Below are positions 26,275 through 35,818 of a stretch of 59,901 bases of DNA, piece after piece. The position numbers and the translations under genes are program-made. The notes below the pieces were generated by a model. The model saw only the letters and a list, made by a program, of their open reading frames with translations, had not been told where the DNA came from and did not search any database. Source of the DNA: an uncultured Bacteroidales bacterium. Its GTDB lineage: Bacteria > Bacteroidota > Bacteroidia > Bacteroidales > F082. The first letter of the stretch is position 1. Every line of letters starts with the position of its first letter. The stretch is taken from the NCBI GenBank assembly GCA_947304185.1, contig CAMZAM010000014.1, positions 1 through 59,901 on the forward strand, given 5' to 3'.

Positions 26275-28086
26275 TTACATTCTCTCCGGCATCTGCATAC
26301 CAAGCAGGTCGCCTGCGTTACGCAGCAAACGTGCTGTCATCGCTGCCAGCTGCAAGCGGAACTCTCTGCGTTTCACATCTTCTTCCTTCAGGATACTGCA
26401 TTCCTGATAGAATTGGTTGAAGCCCTTGCAGAGGTCGTAGATGTAGTTGGCAATCATGGCCGGGCTGCGGTTTATGGCAGCCTGTTCAAGCACTGAAGGC
26501 CATGTATAGATATTGGTAAGCAACGATTTCTCGCCAGGCTGTATGCTATCCACTACGACTTTGTCGCCATAGGTGACACCTGTTTCTTCAGCCTTACGCA
26601 GCACCGAGCAGATACGGGCATGTGTGTACTGAATAAACGAGCCTGTGTTGCCGTTGAAATCTATCGATTCTTTCGGGTCGAACAGCATCGTCTTCTTCGG
26701 GTCGACTTTCAGGATAAAGTACTTCAGAGCGCCGAGTCCGATGGTATGATACAGTTTGTTAGCCTCTTCGTCACTCAATCCGTGAGCTTTTCCCAGTTCT
26801 TCCGACACGTTCTTCGCTGTAGTGACCATTTCGTCCATAAGGTCATCGGCGTCGACAACCGTTCCTTCCCTCGACTTCATCTTACCGCTTGGCAGCTCAA
26901 CCATACCATAGGAAAGGTGTTCAATGTCGTTACCCCATTCGAAGCCCAATCTCACCAAAACACGTTTAAGCACGTCGAAGTGATAATTCTGTTCATTACC
27001 AACGACATAGATCAGTTTCTTCGGATGGAACTCGTCATAACGCAATTGAGCGGTTCCCAGGTCTTGAGTCATATAAACGGAGGTGCCGTCTCTACGAAGC
27101 AGCAGTTTCTCATCCAGTCCTTCATCACGGAGGTCACACCACACTGAGCCGTCTTCTCTCTGATACAGAACGCCTTTCTTCAAGCCTTCCATCACCGTGC
27201 TCTTACCTAAGAGATAGGTCTGTGACTCGTAATAGATCTTGTCGAACGACACTCCTAGACGTTTGTATGTCACGTCGAAGCCTTCGTAGACCCAGTTGTT
27301 CATCATCTCCCAAAGTGCACGCACCTCTTTGTCGCCGGCCTCCCATTTGCGCAGCATCTCGCGTGTCTCCTGCATCAACGGAGAAGCGTTTTCAGCCTCA
27401 GCTTTTGCCTTTTCTTTGTCCTCATCGCTGAGTTCATCGTAGTTGGCAGGCAGCAGGCTCTTCACTTCTTCCTTAAAATGCTTGTCGAACATCACGTAGA
27501 AGTCGCCGATGAGGTGGTCGCCCTTCTTCCCTGTCGATTCGGGAGTGCAGCCGTCGCCCCATTTCTGCCATGCTATCATGCTCTTGCAGATATGAATTCC
27601 GCGGTCGTTCACGAGGTTCACGCGGACCACGTTTTCGCCGTTGGCTTTGAGGATTTCCGACACGCTCCAGCCGAGCAGATTGTTACGGATATGGCCGAGG
27701 TGCAACGGTTTGTTGGTATTCGGTGAGGAATACTCCACTACTACGGGTTTGCCTGAAACCTCTTTTCGTCCGAACTGTTCGTTCATGTGGTTTTTCTGCA
27801 TGAAGCCGAGCCAGAAGTTGTCGGATATGAGCAGATTCAGGAATCCCTTCACCACGTTGTATTTCGCAACGATGTCGCTTTCCTTCATCATCTCTTCTCC
27901 CAGTTCATTGGCAATAGCCTCAGGGGCTTTTTTAGCCATTCTAACAAACGGGAACACCACAATGGTAACATCGCCTTCAAATTCAGGACGAGTCTTCTGG
28001 AAGCTCACATTTTCCGCAGGAGGTTCCTGTCCGTAGAGCTTCTTAAAAGAGTCGATAAAGAGTTGTTTCAAAATCAATTCCAGCAT
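26275..28086 (-). CDS. argS: Arginyl-tRNA synthetase
   Basis: A 603-residue class I aminoacyl-tRNA synthetase. The N-terminal Add-1 domain precedes the HIGH signature (PLHLGHIRNNLLG); the second signature region reads PSGKMKSREG, which replaces canonical KMSKS as is common in ArgRS. The C-terminal DALR anticodon-binding domain ends in LLGMQMPERM. Start at 28086 (MLELILKQ) matches the family; the ATG at 28116 lies within the promoter box (28114-28121). First gene of argS-rsmE-DUF4159-zinc ribbon. Confidence 0.96.
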   Translation of the reverse strand: MLELILKQLFIDSFKKLYGQEPPAENVSFQKTRPEFEGDVTIVVFPFVRMAKKAPEAIANELGEEMMKESDIVAKYNVVKGFLNLLISDNFWLGFMQKNHMNEQFGRKEVSGKPVVVEYSSPNTNKPLHLGHIRNNLLGWSVSEILKANGENVVRVNLVNDRGIHICKSMIAWQKWGDGCTPESTGKKGDHLIGDFYVMFDKHFKEEVKSLLPANYDELSDEDKEKAKAEAENASPLMQETREMLRKWEAGDKEVRALWEMMNNWVYEGFDVTYKRLGVSFDKIYYESQTYLLGKSTVMEGLKKGVLYQREDGSVWCDLRDEGLDEKLLLRRDGTSVYMTQDLGTAQLRYDEFHPKKLIYVVGNEQNYHFDVLKRVLVRLGFEWGNDIEHLSYGMVELPSGKMKSREGTVVDADDLMDEMVTTAKNVSEELGKAHGLSDEEANKLYHTIGLGALKYFILKVDPKKTMLFDPKESIDFNGNTGSFIQYTHARICSVLRKAEETGVTYGDKVVVDSIQPGEKSLLTNIYTWPSVLEQAAINRSPAMIANYIYDLCKGFNQFYQECSILKEEDVKRREFRLQLAAMTARLLRNAGDLLGMQMPERM

Positions 28087-28113
28087 AGTACAAATCGTTA
28101 TAATATTTGGGTG

Positions 28114-28121
28114 CAAAGATA
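28114..28121 (-). promoter_or_regulatory. -7 promoter box of the argS operon
   Basis: TATCTTTG on the minus strand, 27 bases upstream of the argS ATG at 28086. It lies in the 57-base gap between argS and the RHS gene, which holds no gene of its own. Confidence 0.65.
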
Positions 28122-28143
28122 GTAAAAAAACGCTAATTACTCG

Positions 28144-31100
28144 CTAATTATTTAAAAATAAAGAACGAATTTGACTATAGCAATAATCAGCATCAGTGCC
28201 AAACTTGCTCATCACTCCCTTGAAATCAAAATTCAGCAACTTATCGTTGATATTACTTAAGGTTTCGGAACTTCCACTGACAGTAACATTATCGGCAAGA
28301 ATATCCAGAGCACATTCCAAATATGGCACAATATCTTCCATATTATCTTTTGAGATGCCAAAACCGCTGAAGACATTACGTCCAGCGAAAAGATTTCCCG
28401 CGATTTTTTTCGACGCAGTCATGAAAAGTATCTGGTTATGTTTTTCTTTGCACAACATATTGCAAAGGTTCTTACCCTCTTCAGAATCCGTAGGTTGTAC
28501 AAAATATGCGCTAAGTACTGATTTTGCCAAACTCGAGCCTAAAGCATATAGCACCTCATCTTTAAAAGTGCTGTTTTGCACCACGCTCCAGTCCAATCCG
28601 TCACCAGTGTTTTTCTTAACAAAACTGTTGACTCCGGTCTTCAGTGTCGTTCCCGCCACACCGCCGATAACCTGCCAAGCCCATGAACATTCCGACAAGC
28701 CTTGGGTCAGGCATCCGCTGACGAAACCTGCACCAAATGCCAATGCACCTTCTGCAAAATTGTCGATGTTATCCATATTCCAAATCACATTTACGGCACC
28801 ATTGAACACGCCATACATCAGCCATTCGACCCATTCTCCTGATGGATCGGAATACGTCAAAGGATTATTGAAACAATATGCATAACGATTGTAATTTTGA
28901 GAAAAATCAGGGTTTTGGATATAAATATCGGGACTCATCATTCGTGATATCATTGGATCGTAAGCTCTGCCATTCATATTGATGATGCCGAAATCCTGAA
29001 GATGTTCATGGCCTGTAAAGCCGCGGTCACAAAACAGTTTCTCGCTGTAATCGCCGGACCATGTCTTATCGCTTCTCGGATTTCCCCACGCATCATAGCT
29101 CACCCGCTGTACGACATCGCCTTCTTCATTTGTCACCAAACACCATGAATCAAGATTGTCTTTGTGAATATAGAATATTGCATTATTCCCCTTGTCATCT
29201 GTGCGGCATACCGCGAAGGCCCCCATCGGGCCTTTAAGGTATGTGTAAATATCGCGTTGTTTTCCTTCCATAACATATTCACAATCACCAACATACACTT
29301 TTTCTCGCTCATCGCCGTCAATTTTTTCCACTAAACGGATTCTCTCATGATTAAGACCATAATCTATTGATAATGAGTTCTTGTCGCATCGCACATTCGA
29401 CATTTTATCGAAAACGGTATAACTGATATTCTGCGCTAATGATCCCAAATCATCAAGATCGGTTTTTACCTTACTTATTTCATAGGGAGAACTGCCATTG
29501 TAGCTTGCATCATAAAACATGTCGACTCCATCAATTCTTTTCGAGATGATATTTCCGTATTCGTCGTAAGTCATTTCTCCTGTTGCAATATCGTTAAGGC
29601 TTATACCTACAAGACGGTTAAACTTGTCATACGTAAAACTTTCGCTAAGATTATTCCCGACATTGTTGGTTCGATTGATTAAGTTGCCGAAACCATCATA
29701 ACTATATGACATATTTTGTATTTTTTTGCCATTCATATCTGTAATAATACTTCCAAGCAAACCCGTTTTTTCGCCATATTTTCTTCGTGTTTTCAGACCA
29801 TTCCCAACAGTAAAATCAGTGACATTCCCCGTTGCATCAACAGCCGTCGTATGCCATAAAACCCTCTCATTCCTTGGGTCTATCATCATGTTATAATAGC
29901 CTGAATTTGAATACAGTTTTTGAATCGTCAAACCACTCGGATATGTCACGAATTCTTCTCTATTTGCGACATCGTATGTGTAACTTGTAACATACTCTTC
30001 TCCTTTGATGATTTCCTTGGATTTTACAATGCGTAGCAGATCATCATAATCATATGAAATTTGATGAAGATCGCCATAAATAACATTTGACAAGGTTCCA
30101 AGTTTACCTTTGGTGTTATCGTAAATCCATTGAGTTACAATCGGATTATTGCCATTTTCATCGGTCTCCTCTCGTCGCACGACATCACCGGCACAATTGT
30201 AATCATACGTGCTTATGCATTTTTTTGCTGTTTTTTTCATTTTCAGCTCACTGTATGCGTTGTATTCAAACAATGTCTCTCCACTTGAAGGGTCTTTCAT
30301 TTTTGATACATTACGACGGCCATCGTATTCATACTCGACCTTTGTCAACGGATTGCCTCCTATCGTAGTACTTTTGAGTTTTCCATCACTAAAATATTCA
30401 TAATCAATGATATTACCGCCAACATCAATAGTTTGAAGCCTCCACCCCATTGGATTATACGTTTCGACAACTGTTCGGGACACACCATCAGGCGACACGG
30501 TGTTTATTGTTTTTTGCAAGCCATTATAGCTGTAGTATTTCACCAATCCGCTGGGAAATGATTCTTCGATAAGCCTATCATTATTATCGTAAACATAACT
30601 ATAGTAATTAACGGCATCTCCAGCAGTGTAAAGTGTTGATTTTGAAATCATATTACCTCTCCCATCATATTGCATATCCACATATATGGCCTCACCGTTC
30701 AAACCAAGAGTTACATCTCTCATCAGCCGTCCTGAGTTATCGAAAAATGACATTTTTTCAGCGTAACCGGATGTCTTTTCCCATATATAATATGTCGCAC
30801 CTGTAGGAGCGTGTCTGTTACCATAAGCCCAACGTTTTGCTCTGACTAGTTTTGCACCATCTGGCATAAGCATTTCTTTGGTAACTTCAAAGGGATCGGA
30901 GCCGCTTGTCGTTTCAAACTGATTATAATCCAACGTAGATAGTACATTGCCGTAATCGTTATCATACGTTATAGTGACTTCCCAACCGTTTTCGTTTATC
31001 TTTGATGTTGGAAATCTGTAATTGTATTCTTCGCCATAAGCGACTCGGCTTACCCTTTGACTACGCTCCGAAGGTGAGGTGAGCGACTGCATTATTACAT

Positions 31101-34100
31101 GACCTGCCTGGTCATACGAATATTCAGCGATTATCTTCAATGGATCAGCATAATTCATATTAATATTCGGCAATGATATTACTCTAGTCACTTGATATGG
31201 ATTGCCCCCCGAATATTCAAAAACCTCACATTCGCCAACAGCGTCATTGTCTTCATAATGCTTCATCTTTCTTACATTTATCAAACGCGACACCATCCAT
31301 ATCGAAGGAACATTGTTATACTCGTAATCCGTTTCGGTCCAATAAGAACACAAAGCAGCATCATCGCCGACATAATTGCCATCAACACCTTCAATCAATA
31401 GGTTTAGATTGACAATATCCGTATAATAATTTGCCGACATATCACTTTGATACTCAAAATTTTGAATGTTTGATTTCAATATCGAACCTGGAGAATTGCT
31501 ATCATATAGAATAGTCTTTTTATGCGTCAACAACGGCATTATAACTTTTGCATTCTGATTGCATATATAATTATCATACGAATATTGCTCACTAAAAATC
31601 ATCTGATTATTACTATTGTATTTTTTACATGATTTTGGCAATGTCATACAATAATCACCAAGTGTTTCAACATCTTTTTCACAGACAGTTTTTTCATGTA
31701 GCAAATTGTTAATTACGCTACTACTCTCTTTGCGCTGAAAGCCGAGCAAACTATGACCTTGAGTATGATACAATGCATTACTATAGGAATAGTGTGTAAT
31801 ATTGGTTGTATTATTAGAATACACAGTATCAGAGCAGAGAGCCTGTATAGGTATGGCCACAGTCCTTAAATGAGGATTAATCCATTGATAATCATAGTTA
31901 TAAAAACCATTATCAGCGTTTGGCATCAAGTATTTATAATTAAATCCATGGATAACCCCCATTCCATCAGTGATACGTTCCACGCTATATTTTGAAGTAT
32001 GCGAATTAAGCGATACAATCTTTGGAATCTCAGTATTTAATGGATTATTTCTGACACTTCCGAGTATGCTCGCATTTTCGCGTCCAAGGAAATTACCTAT
32101 ATGAATATATTGGTGCGAATGATTAATATTCAAGTAGAATCGACGTATATCGCCAAAGGCGCAATTATTATCGGGGCCTTCATGTATTGATAATCCGACT
32201 TCGAGATAATAGTTGCCTCCGGTGTTTTTAAATACGCCGATATCAGCTTTTCCATCACCATCAAAATCCATTGTTCTAATAGTCACTGAAGGTGCCGACA
32301 AATCTTTCAATGAATAGGAATACCTGTCGATAGGAGCCAATGTAAGTCCTCGTAGTAAATTATTATTTATGCAAGAAACCGGTGGCTGGAAGCCGTTGCC
32401 ATTTGAATATACAATTTGCCAATATAGTCGGTTGTCATATTTCAAGATATCGGTATAACCATCACCATTGAAGTCACCGGGGAAAAGGAAATCTTCGCTA
32501 TCAAATATGTTATTACCACCTATGTGAGATACTATATATTGATTGTTGTTTTTGACAATTTTTGCCATCAGTGAAAAATCTGACATCAAATACATTATTT
32601 CAGAACAGCCGTCACCGTCGACATCCTCAACAAAGACTCGTTTTGGCTCACACATCAATGACGCATCGCCAAACAAATGTGTTTGCAAGCTATTATCCTC
32701 GTAACAAACATATCTTGGATGATTATAGCTGGAATACCCCTCATTACAAAATATCATAAAGAAACCTATCTGTTTGTTACCCAAGAAATCGCCAGGATAA
32801 ATTGTGAAAGATCTTTCGCTGCTAAAATCGCCTATGTGACAAAACGTACTGTCCTTACTTAAATACACCCCAATTTTAGATTTCCAACTCCCATTTTCAC
32901 TATAGTCGGCATAATACGGCACTATATCGTCTCTCCCATCACCATCAAAATCAACAACATACACCCATTCAAGTCTTTTGTCGAAACTGAACGTATATAA
33001 AGAATTTTCATCAAAGGTCCCATTACCGTTATTGATGTATACAGATGCCTGAATATTAGCGGAGTAAGTATTACCCAATTTATATGGAACAGTAATCACA
33101 TCAGAGCATCCGTCACCGTTAAAATCACCAACAAAAGGCACCTTATTGAATATATTCTGACTTAAAGAATACGATATAAATTTATTCGGATAATGACTGT
33201 TTTTATTCCAACTGACAATAGTCGGATTCAGTTTCATTCCATTTGCAGTCAACCCAATAGCACTTAGCTTATAATACATTGATTGATAATCGTTTGAATA
33301 AACACCAGGTTCAATATAGCTAAATGAATAATCATACAATACGGTCCCCGACATCATGTTTTTTATGATGATGTTTTTCAAGATCTTTTTGACACTGACA
33401 ACATTCCCAAACACATAAAACTTCTCATCATCAATTCTATCTTCATAATTAAAGTATACCTGATACATCGAATGTATCCCAGCCTGGTCGTTCAAGGTAT
33501 AATCTATTGTATTAATATATGACTCACCTGTGCTTTTATTCTCTAAATAGTTGAAAATAATGCAGTTACCATCTGGATCGGATATTTTGTCAACCAGCCA
33601 TTTTAATGCTACATTATTAAGGTTTTGTGGTTCCACCCGTGAATCATCGGTGCCGCCATATTCCCAGATAGTGCCGTCTTTTTTATGTACCACAAAACGT
33701 GATGGTCCATCATAACCGTCAGTATACGCCACTATTTTACTCATCTCATCAATTTCAGTTTTATACACCGACCCATTACCGCCGTAGTCTCCAGAGCAGA
33801 GCATAAGACGTTTACCGTCAAGCGCATATCTGTCGTTTACAAAATCAACAACCGACTGATTATCATCATGATACAAAGTCTGCCCGGTTCTTATTATCGA
33901 TGACAAGCCCGAGAGACTCCATCCCCAGCCGAGTAATCCGTTACCGATCTGGCTGTTATATGTGATAGCTATTTGCGGAGTCATGTTACCTATGCCTTGA
34001 GGCATCATTATAGGTATTGTATAAACAGCAGCTCCCATATCGCTGACATTAAGCTCTCCGGGCAACGATCCGACAACGCCTTCTTTGCTTGATGTTGCAG

Positions 34101-34347
34101 GGCCTCCTATCATACCTTCATCGGGCGGAAAAACGCCAAATCTGTCAATAAAAAATTTTGCCGAATGGTCTTTTGTGGGATCACAATAAAATCCTGGCAG
34201 CATCTTTATTGACGCCGATGCTTCACATACTACATTCTCATCATCAGGCATCTTGGAATTAAGTTCCATGTAAGTCTGCTGATAAGTCTGCGAGCTCAAC
34301 GACGTCGCCACCAACAGCGACAGTATTAATAATATGTTCTTTCTCAT
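28144..34347 (-). CDS. Secreted SpvB/FG-GAP/RHS-repeat protein (TcB-TcC-like)
   Basis: A 2067-residue exported protein. Order: signal peptide (1-19); SpvB/TcaC-type N-terminal domain (about 80-400, SLPGELNVSDMGAAVYTIP and LLGWGWSLSGLS); five FG-GAP/VCBS calcium-loop motifs (DFNGDGCSD, DFDGDGRDD, DVDGDGCSE, DFNGDGYTD, DFDGDGKAD at roughly 410, 465, 575, 625, 695); many YD/RHS repeats (about 1090-1700); the RHS core (YDAWGNPRSD to NRYAYCFNNPLTYSDPSGE, about 1750-1835); and an unrecognised 230-residue C-terminus beginning with a Gly-rich hydrophobic stretch. This is the layout of a fused TcB-TcC toxin cocoon. There is no T9SS tail. Last gene of a five-gene operon and visibly AT-rich. Confidence 0.9.
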   Translation of the reverse strand: MRKNILLILSLLVATSLSSQTYQQTYMELNSKMPDDENVVCEASASIKMLPGFYCDPTKDHSAKFFIDRFGVFPPDEGMIGGPATSSKEGVVGSLPGELNVSDMGAAVYTIPIMMPQGIGNMTPQIAITYNSQIGNGLLGWGWSLSGLSSIIRTGQTLYHDDNQSVVDFVNDRYALDGKRLMLCSGDYGGNGSVYKTEIDEMSKIVAYTDGYDGPSRFVVHKKDGTIWEYGGTDDSRVEPQNLNNVALKWLVDKISDPDGNCIIFNYLENKSTGESYINTIDYTLNDQAGIHSMYQVYFNYEDRIDDEKFYVFGNVVSVKKILKNIIIKNMMSGTVLYDYSFSYIEPGVYSNDYQSMYYKLSAIGLTANGMKLNPTIVSWNKNSHYPNKFISYSLSQNIFNKVPFVGDFNGDGCSDVITVPYKLGNTYSANIQASVYINNGNGTFDENSLYTFSFDKRLEWVYVVDFDGDGRDDIVPYYADYSENGSWKSKIGVYLSKDSTFCHIGDFSSERSFTIYPGDFLGNKQIGFFMIFCNEGYSSYNHPRYVCYEDNSLQTHLFGDASLMCEPKRVFVEDVDGDGCSEIMYLMSDFSLMAKIVKNNNQYIVSHIGGNNIFDSEDFLFPGDFNGDGYTDILKYDNRLYWQIVYSNGNGFQPPVSCINNNLLRGLTLAPIDRYSYSLKDLSAPSVTIRTMDFDGDGKADIGVFKNTGGNYYLEVGLSIHEGPDNNCAFGDIRRFYLNINHSHQYIHIGNFLGRENASILGSVRNNPLNTEIPKIVSLNSHTSKYSVERITDGMGVIHGFNYKYLMPNADNGFYNYDYQWINPHLRTVAIPIQALCSDTVYSNNTTNITHYSYSNALYHTQGHSLLGFQRKESSSVINNLLHEKTVCEKDVETLGDYCMTLPKSCKKYNSNNQMIFSEQYSYDNYICNQNAKVIMPLLTHKKTILYDSNSPGSILKSNIQNFEYQSDMSANYYTDIVNLNLLIEGVDGNYVGDDAALCSYWTETDYEYNNVPSIWMVSRLINVRKMKHYEDNDAVGECEVFEYSGGNPYQVTRVISLPNINMNYADPLKIIAEYSYDQAGHVIMQSLTSPSERSQRVSRVAYGEEYNYRFPTSKINENGWEVTITYDNDYGNVLSTLDYNQFETTSGSDPFEVTKEMLMPDGAKLVRAKRWAYGNRHAPTGATYYIWEKTSGYAEKMSFFDNSGRLMRDVTLGLNGEAIYVDMQYDGRGNMISKSTLYTAGDAVNYYSYVYDNNDRLIEESFPSGLVKYYSYNGLQKTINTVSPDGVSRTVVETYNPMGWRLQTIDVGGNIIDYEYFSDGKLKSTTIGGNPLTKVEYEYDGRRNVSKMKDPSSGETLFEYNAYSELKMKKTAKKCISTYDYNCAGDVVRREETDENGNNPIVTQWIYDNTKGKLGTLSNVIYGDLHQISYDYDDLLRIVKSKEIIKGEEYVTSYTYDVANREEFVTYPSGLTIQKLYSNSGYYNMMIDPRNERVLWHTTAVDATGNVTDFTVGNGLKTRRKYGEKTGLLGSIITDMNGKKIQNMSYSYDGFGNLINRTNNVGNNLSESFTYDKFNRLVGISLNDIATGEMTYDEYGNIISKRIDGVDMFYDASYNGSSPYEISKVKTDLDDLGSLAQNISYTVFDKMSNVRCDKNSLSIDYGLNHERIRLVEKIDGDEREKVYVGDCEYVMEGKQRDIYTYLKGPMGAFAVCRTDDKGNNAIFYIHKDNLDSWCLVTNEEGDVVQRVSYDAWGNPRSDKTWSGDYSEKLFCDRGFTGHEHLQDFGIINMNGRAYDPMISRMMSPDIYIQNPDFSQNYNRYAYCFNNPLTYSDPSGEWVEWLMYGVFNGAVNVIWNMDNIDNFAEGALAFGAGFVSGCLTQGLSECSWAWQVIGGVAGTTLKTGVNSFVKKNTGDGLDWSVVQNSTFKDEVLYALGSSLAKSVLSAYFVQPTDSEEGKNLCNMLCKEKHNQILFMTASKKIAGNLFAGRNVFSGFGISKDNMEDIVPYLECALDILADNVTVSGSSETLSNINDKLLNFDFKGVMSKFGTDADYCYSQIRSLFLNN

Positions 34348-34358
34348 AATCTCGGGTT

Positions 34359-34787
34359 TTATTGTTTCAAAATTATCTTAGAAATAACATCAGCACCGTT
34401 GGTTATCTTCAATAAATATACTCCGCTAGGATTGTCACCAACATCAATGTCTGTCTCCAATTCATATATATCACCGCTTGATATCACGGCTCCATTGATA
34501 TCAAACAATTCATAACAAGAGTTCATATGTCTGATGCTTTCGGGCATTATTACTTTAAAGTTTCCGCTGGTTGGATTGGGATACACTTTTAATTCATCGT
34601 CCGAAGCTATGGTTTCTTGCTTTTCCATCGTTTCACGCATGCCCTGACAGTTGGTTGTCACTGTTCTGCTGATTCTATTGCCATCAGCATCATATCTGAA
34701 CACAAGACATCGTTGTGCAACAGCTTTACTGCTAAAAACAAAGGACAATAGTAGTGCAAGAAATATTAGATAATATTTCGTTTCCAT
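34359..34787 (-). CDS. Short secreted protein: YD motif plus T9SS sorting domain
   Basis: A 142-residue protein made of a signal peptide (about 1-24), an RHS-like YD motif (FRYDADGNRISRTV), a linker, and a C-terminal T9SS type A sorting domain of about 75 residues (VYPNPTSGNFKVIMP to ISKIILKQ). There is no room for a catalytic domain. It is encoded 11 bases upstream of the large RHS gene. It could be a carrier that brings T9SS targeting to the RHS protein in trans, or a remnant of an RHS gene that once ended in a T9SS tail. Function is inferred only. Confidence 0.8.
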   Translation of the reverse strand: METKYYLIFLALLLSFVFSSKAVAQRCLVFRYDADGNRISRTVTTNCQGMRETMEKQETIASDDELKVYPNPTSGNFKVIMPESIRHMNSCYELFDINGAVISSGDIYELETDIDVGDNPSGVYLLKITNGADVISKIILKQ

Positions 34788-34807
34788 AATAAAAATATTT
34801 TAATTAG

Positions 34808-35794
34808 TTAATTATTATCCTTTATTTGTTCAATGATCAACCTTTGGGCATCCAGCTCCCGTTGAAGTTGTATTGTATATAATGTCAGTTCTTCTATCTT
34901 TTTCAACAGAACACCTTCCATTTCAACTACGTTGTATCCATTACCAAGCACATCAGCCTCCGATGGCAAATCAGGAAGATGACCGTTGGCACGAATATAA
35001 TTTTCCAAATCATTGAGCGGTAAGAGATTATACTCATTTGAAAACACGTAATCATGCCACTCACCGACTTCTTTCACAAACACCTCACTCGTGAGAATAC
35101 CACCCTTTACTGCCAGAGCATAATCGTAATCGCCAGCGAATTCATTATCAATATTGACTCCCACCTTGCCGCTCAGTTTGATATTACCTGCATCAAGAAA
35201 CATAGCGTCGTCGGCTGACGTGATACGCATACCGTCTTTCGAAACAACAATCTTATGCCTGTCGTCATAAATTTGCAAGAAAGCGGTTTTACCTGTTTTA
35301 TTTGACGTTTCTAGAATCAACCCAGCATCTTCGTTCGAATCTGCCAGCATATGCAGTTTCGCTAATGGATTGGTAACATTGCCAATACCTATCTTTCCAG
35401 TAGTCGACAATCCATTAGAAGAACTAACAAACAACGTAGGCTTGTTGCTGTTAAAACCGATCATCAAACTGCCGGAATAATTGTTAATCAAAGCTTTAGC
35501 TTCGGCATCACCCATTCCTCCACCTATTACAATAGCATTGGTTGCTTTAGCCCATGCAAATTTCCCTATCGCACACGAGGCAGCTCCATAAGTCTTGTTT
35601 GCTTGCCCCACTGCTAGCGAATTGGCCCCGTTTGTCAGGTTGCACATTCCGATTGTAGCAGAATAGTTACCTTTTGCTTGATTTTGTGATGTTCCCGATG
35701 GCCCGCACAAATCGCAGCCACCCTTTTCCTGCGCCCTTGTCACAGTGCTAAAGATAAGTGACAAGACCATAAATAATAAAGTACGTGGTTTCAT
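34808..35794 (-). CDS. Secreted YadA-head/tail-fibre-like protein
   Basis: A 328-residue exported protein with a signal peptide (about 1-21). Residues about 40-95 show YadA-head-like beta-roll repeats (SATIGMCNLTNGANSLAVG, ASCAIGKFAWAKATNAIVIG). A beta-rich middle (KIGIGNVTNPLAKLHM) recalls phage tail-fibre modules. The C-terminus has the LENYIRANGHLPDLPSEADV segment found in many Bacteroidota tail-fibre-like proteins, then a coiled coil (LLKKIEELTLYTIQLQREL). It probably forms trimeric fibres. It has no T9SS domain. It lies between two T9SS-tailed genes in the operon (gaps 20 and 24 bases). Confidence 0.75.
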   Translation of the reverse strand: MKPRTLLFMVLSLIFSTVTRAQEKGGCDLCGPSGTSQNQAKGNYSATIGMCNLTNGANSLAVGQANKTYGAASCAIGKFAWAKATNAIVIGGGMGDAEAKALINNYSGSLMIGFNSNKPTLFVSSSNGLSTTGKIGIGNVTNPLAKLHMLADSNEDAGLILETSNKTGKTAFLQIYDDRHKIVVSKDGMRITSADDAMFLDAGNIKLSGKVGVNIDNEFAGDYDYALAVKGGILTSEVFVKEVGEWHDYVFSNEYNLLPLNDLENYIRANGHLPDLPSEADVLGNGYNVVEMEGVLLKKIEELTLYTIQLQRELDAQRLIIEQIKDNN

Positions 35795-35818
35795 AATAAA
35801 AAAAATTGAAAGTTAATA

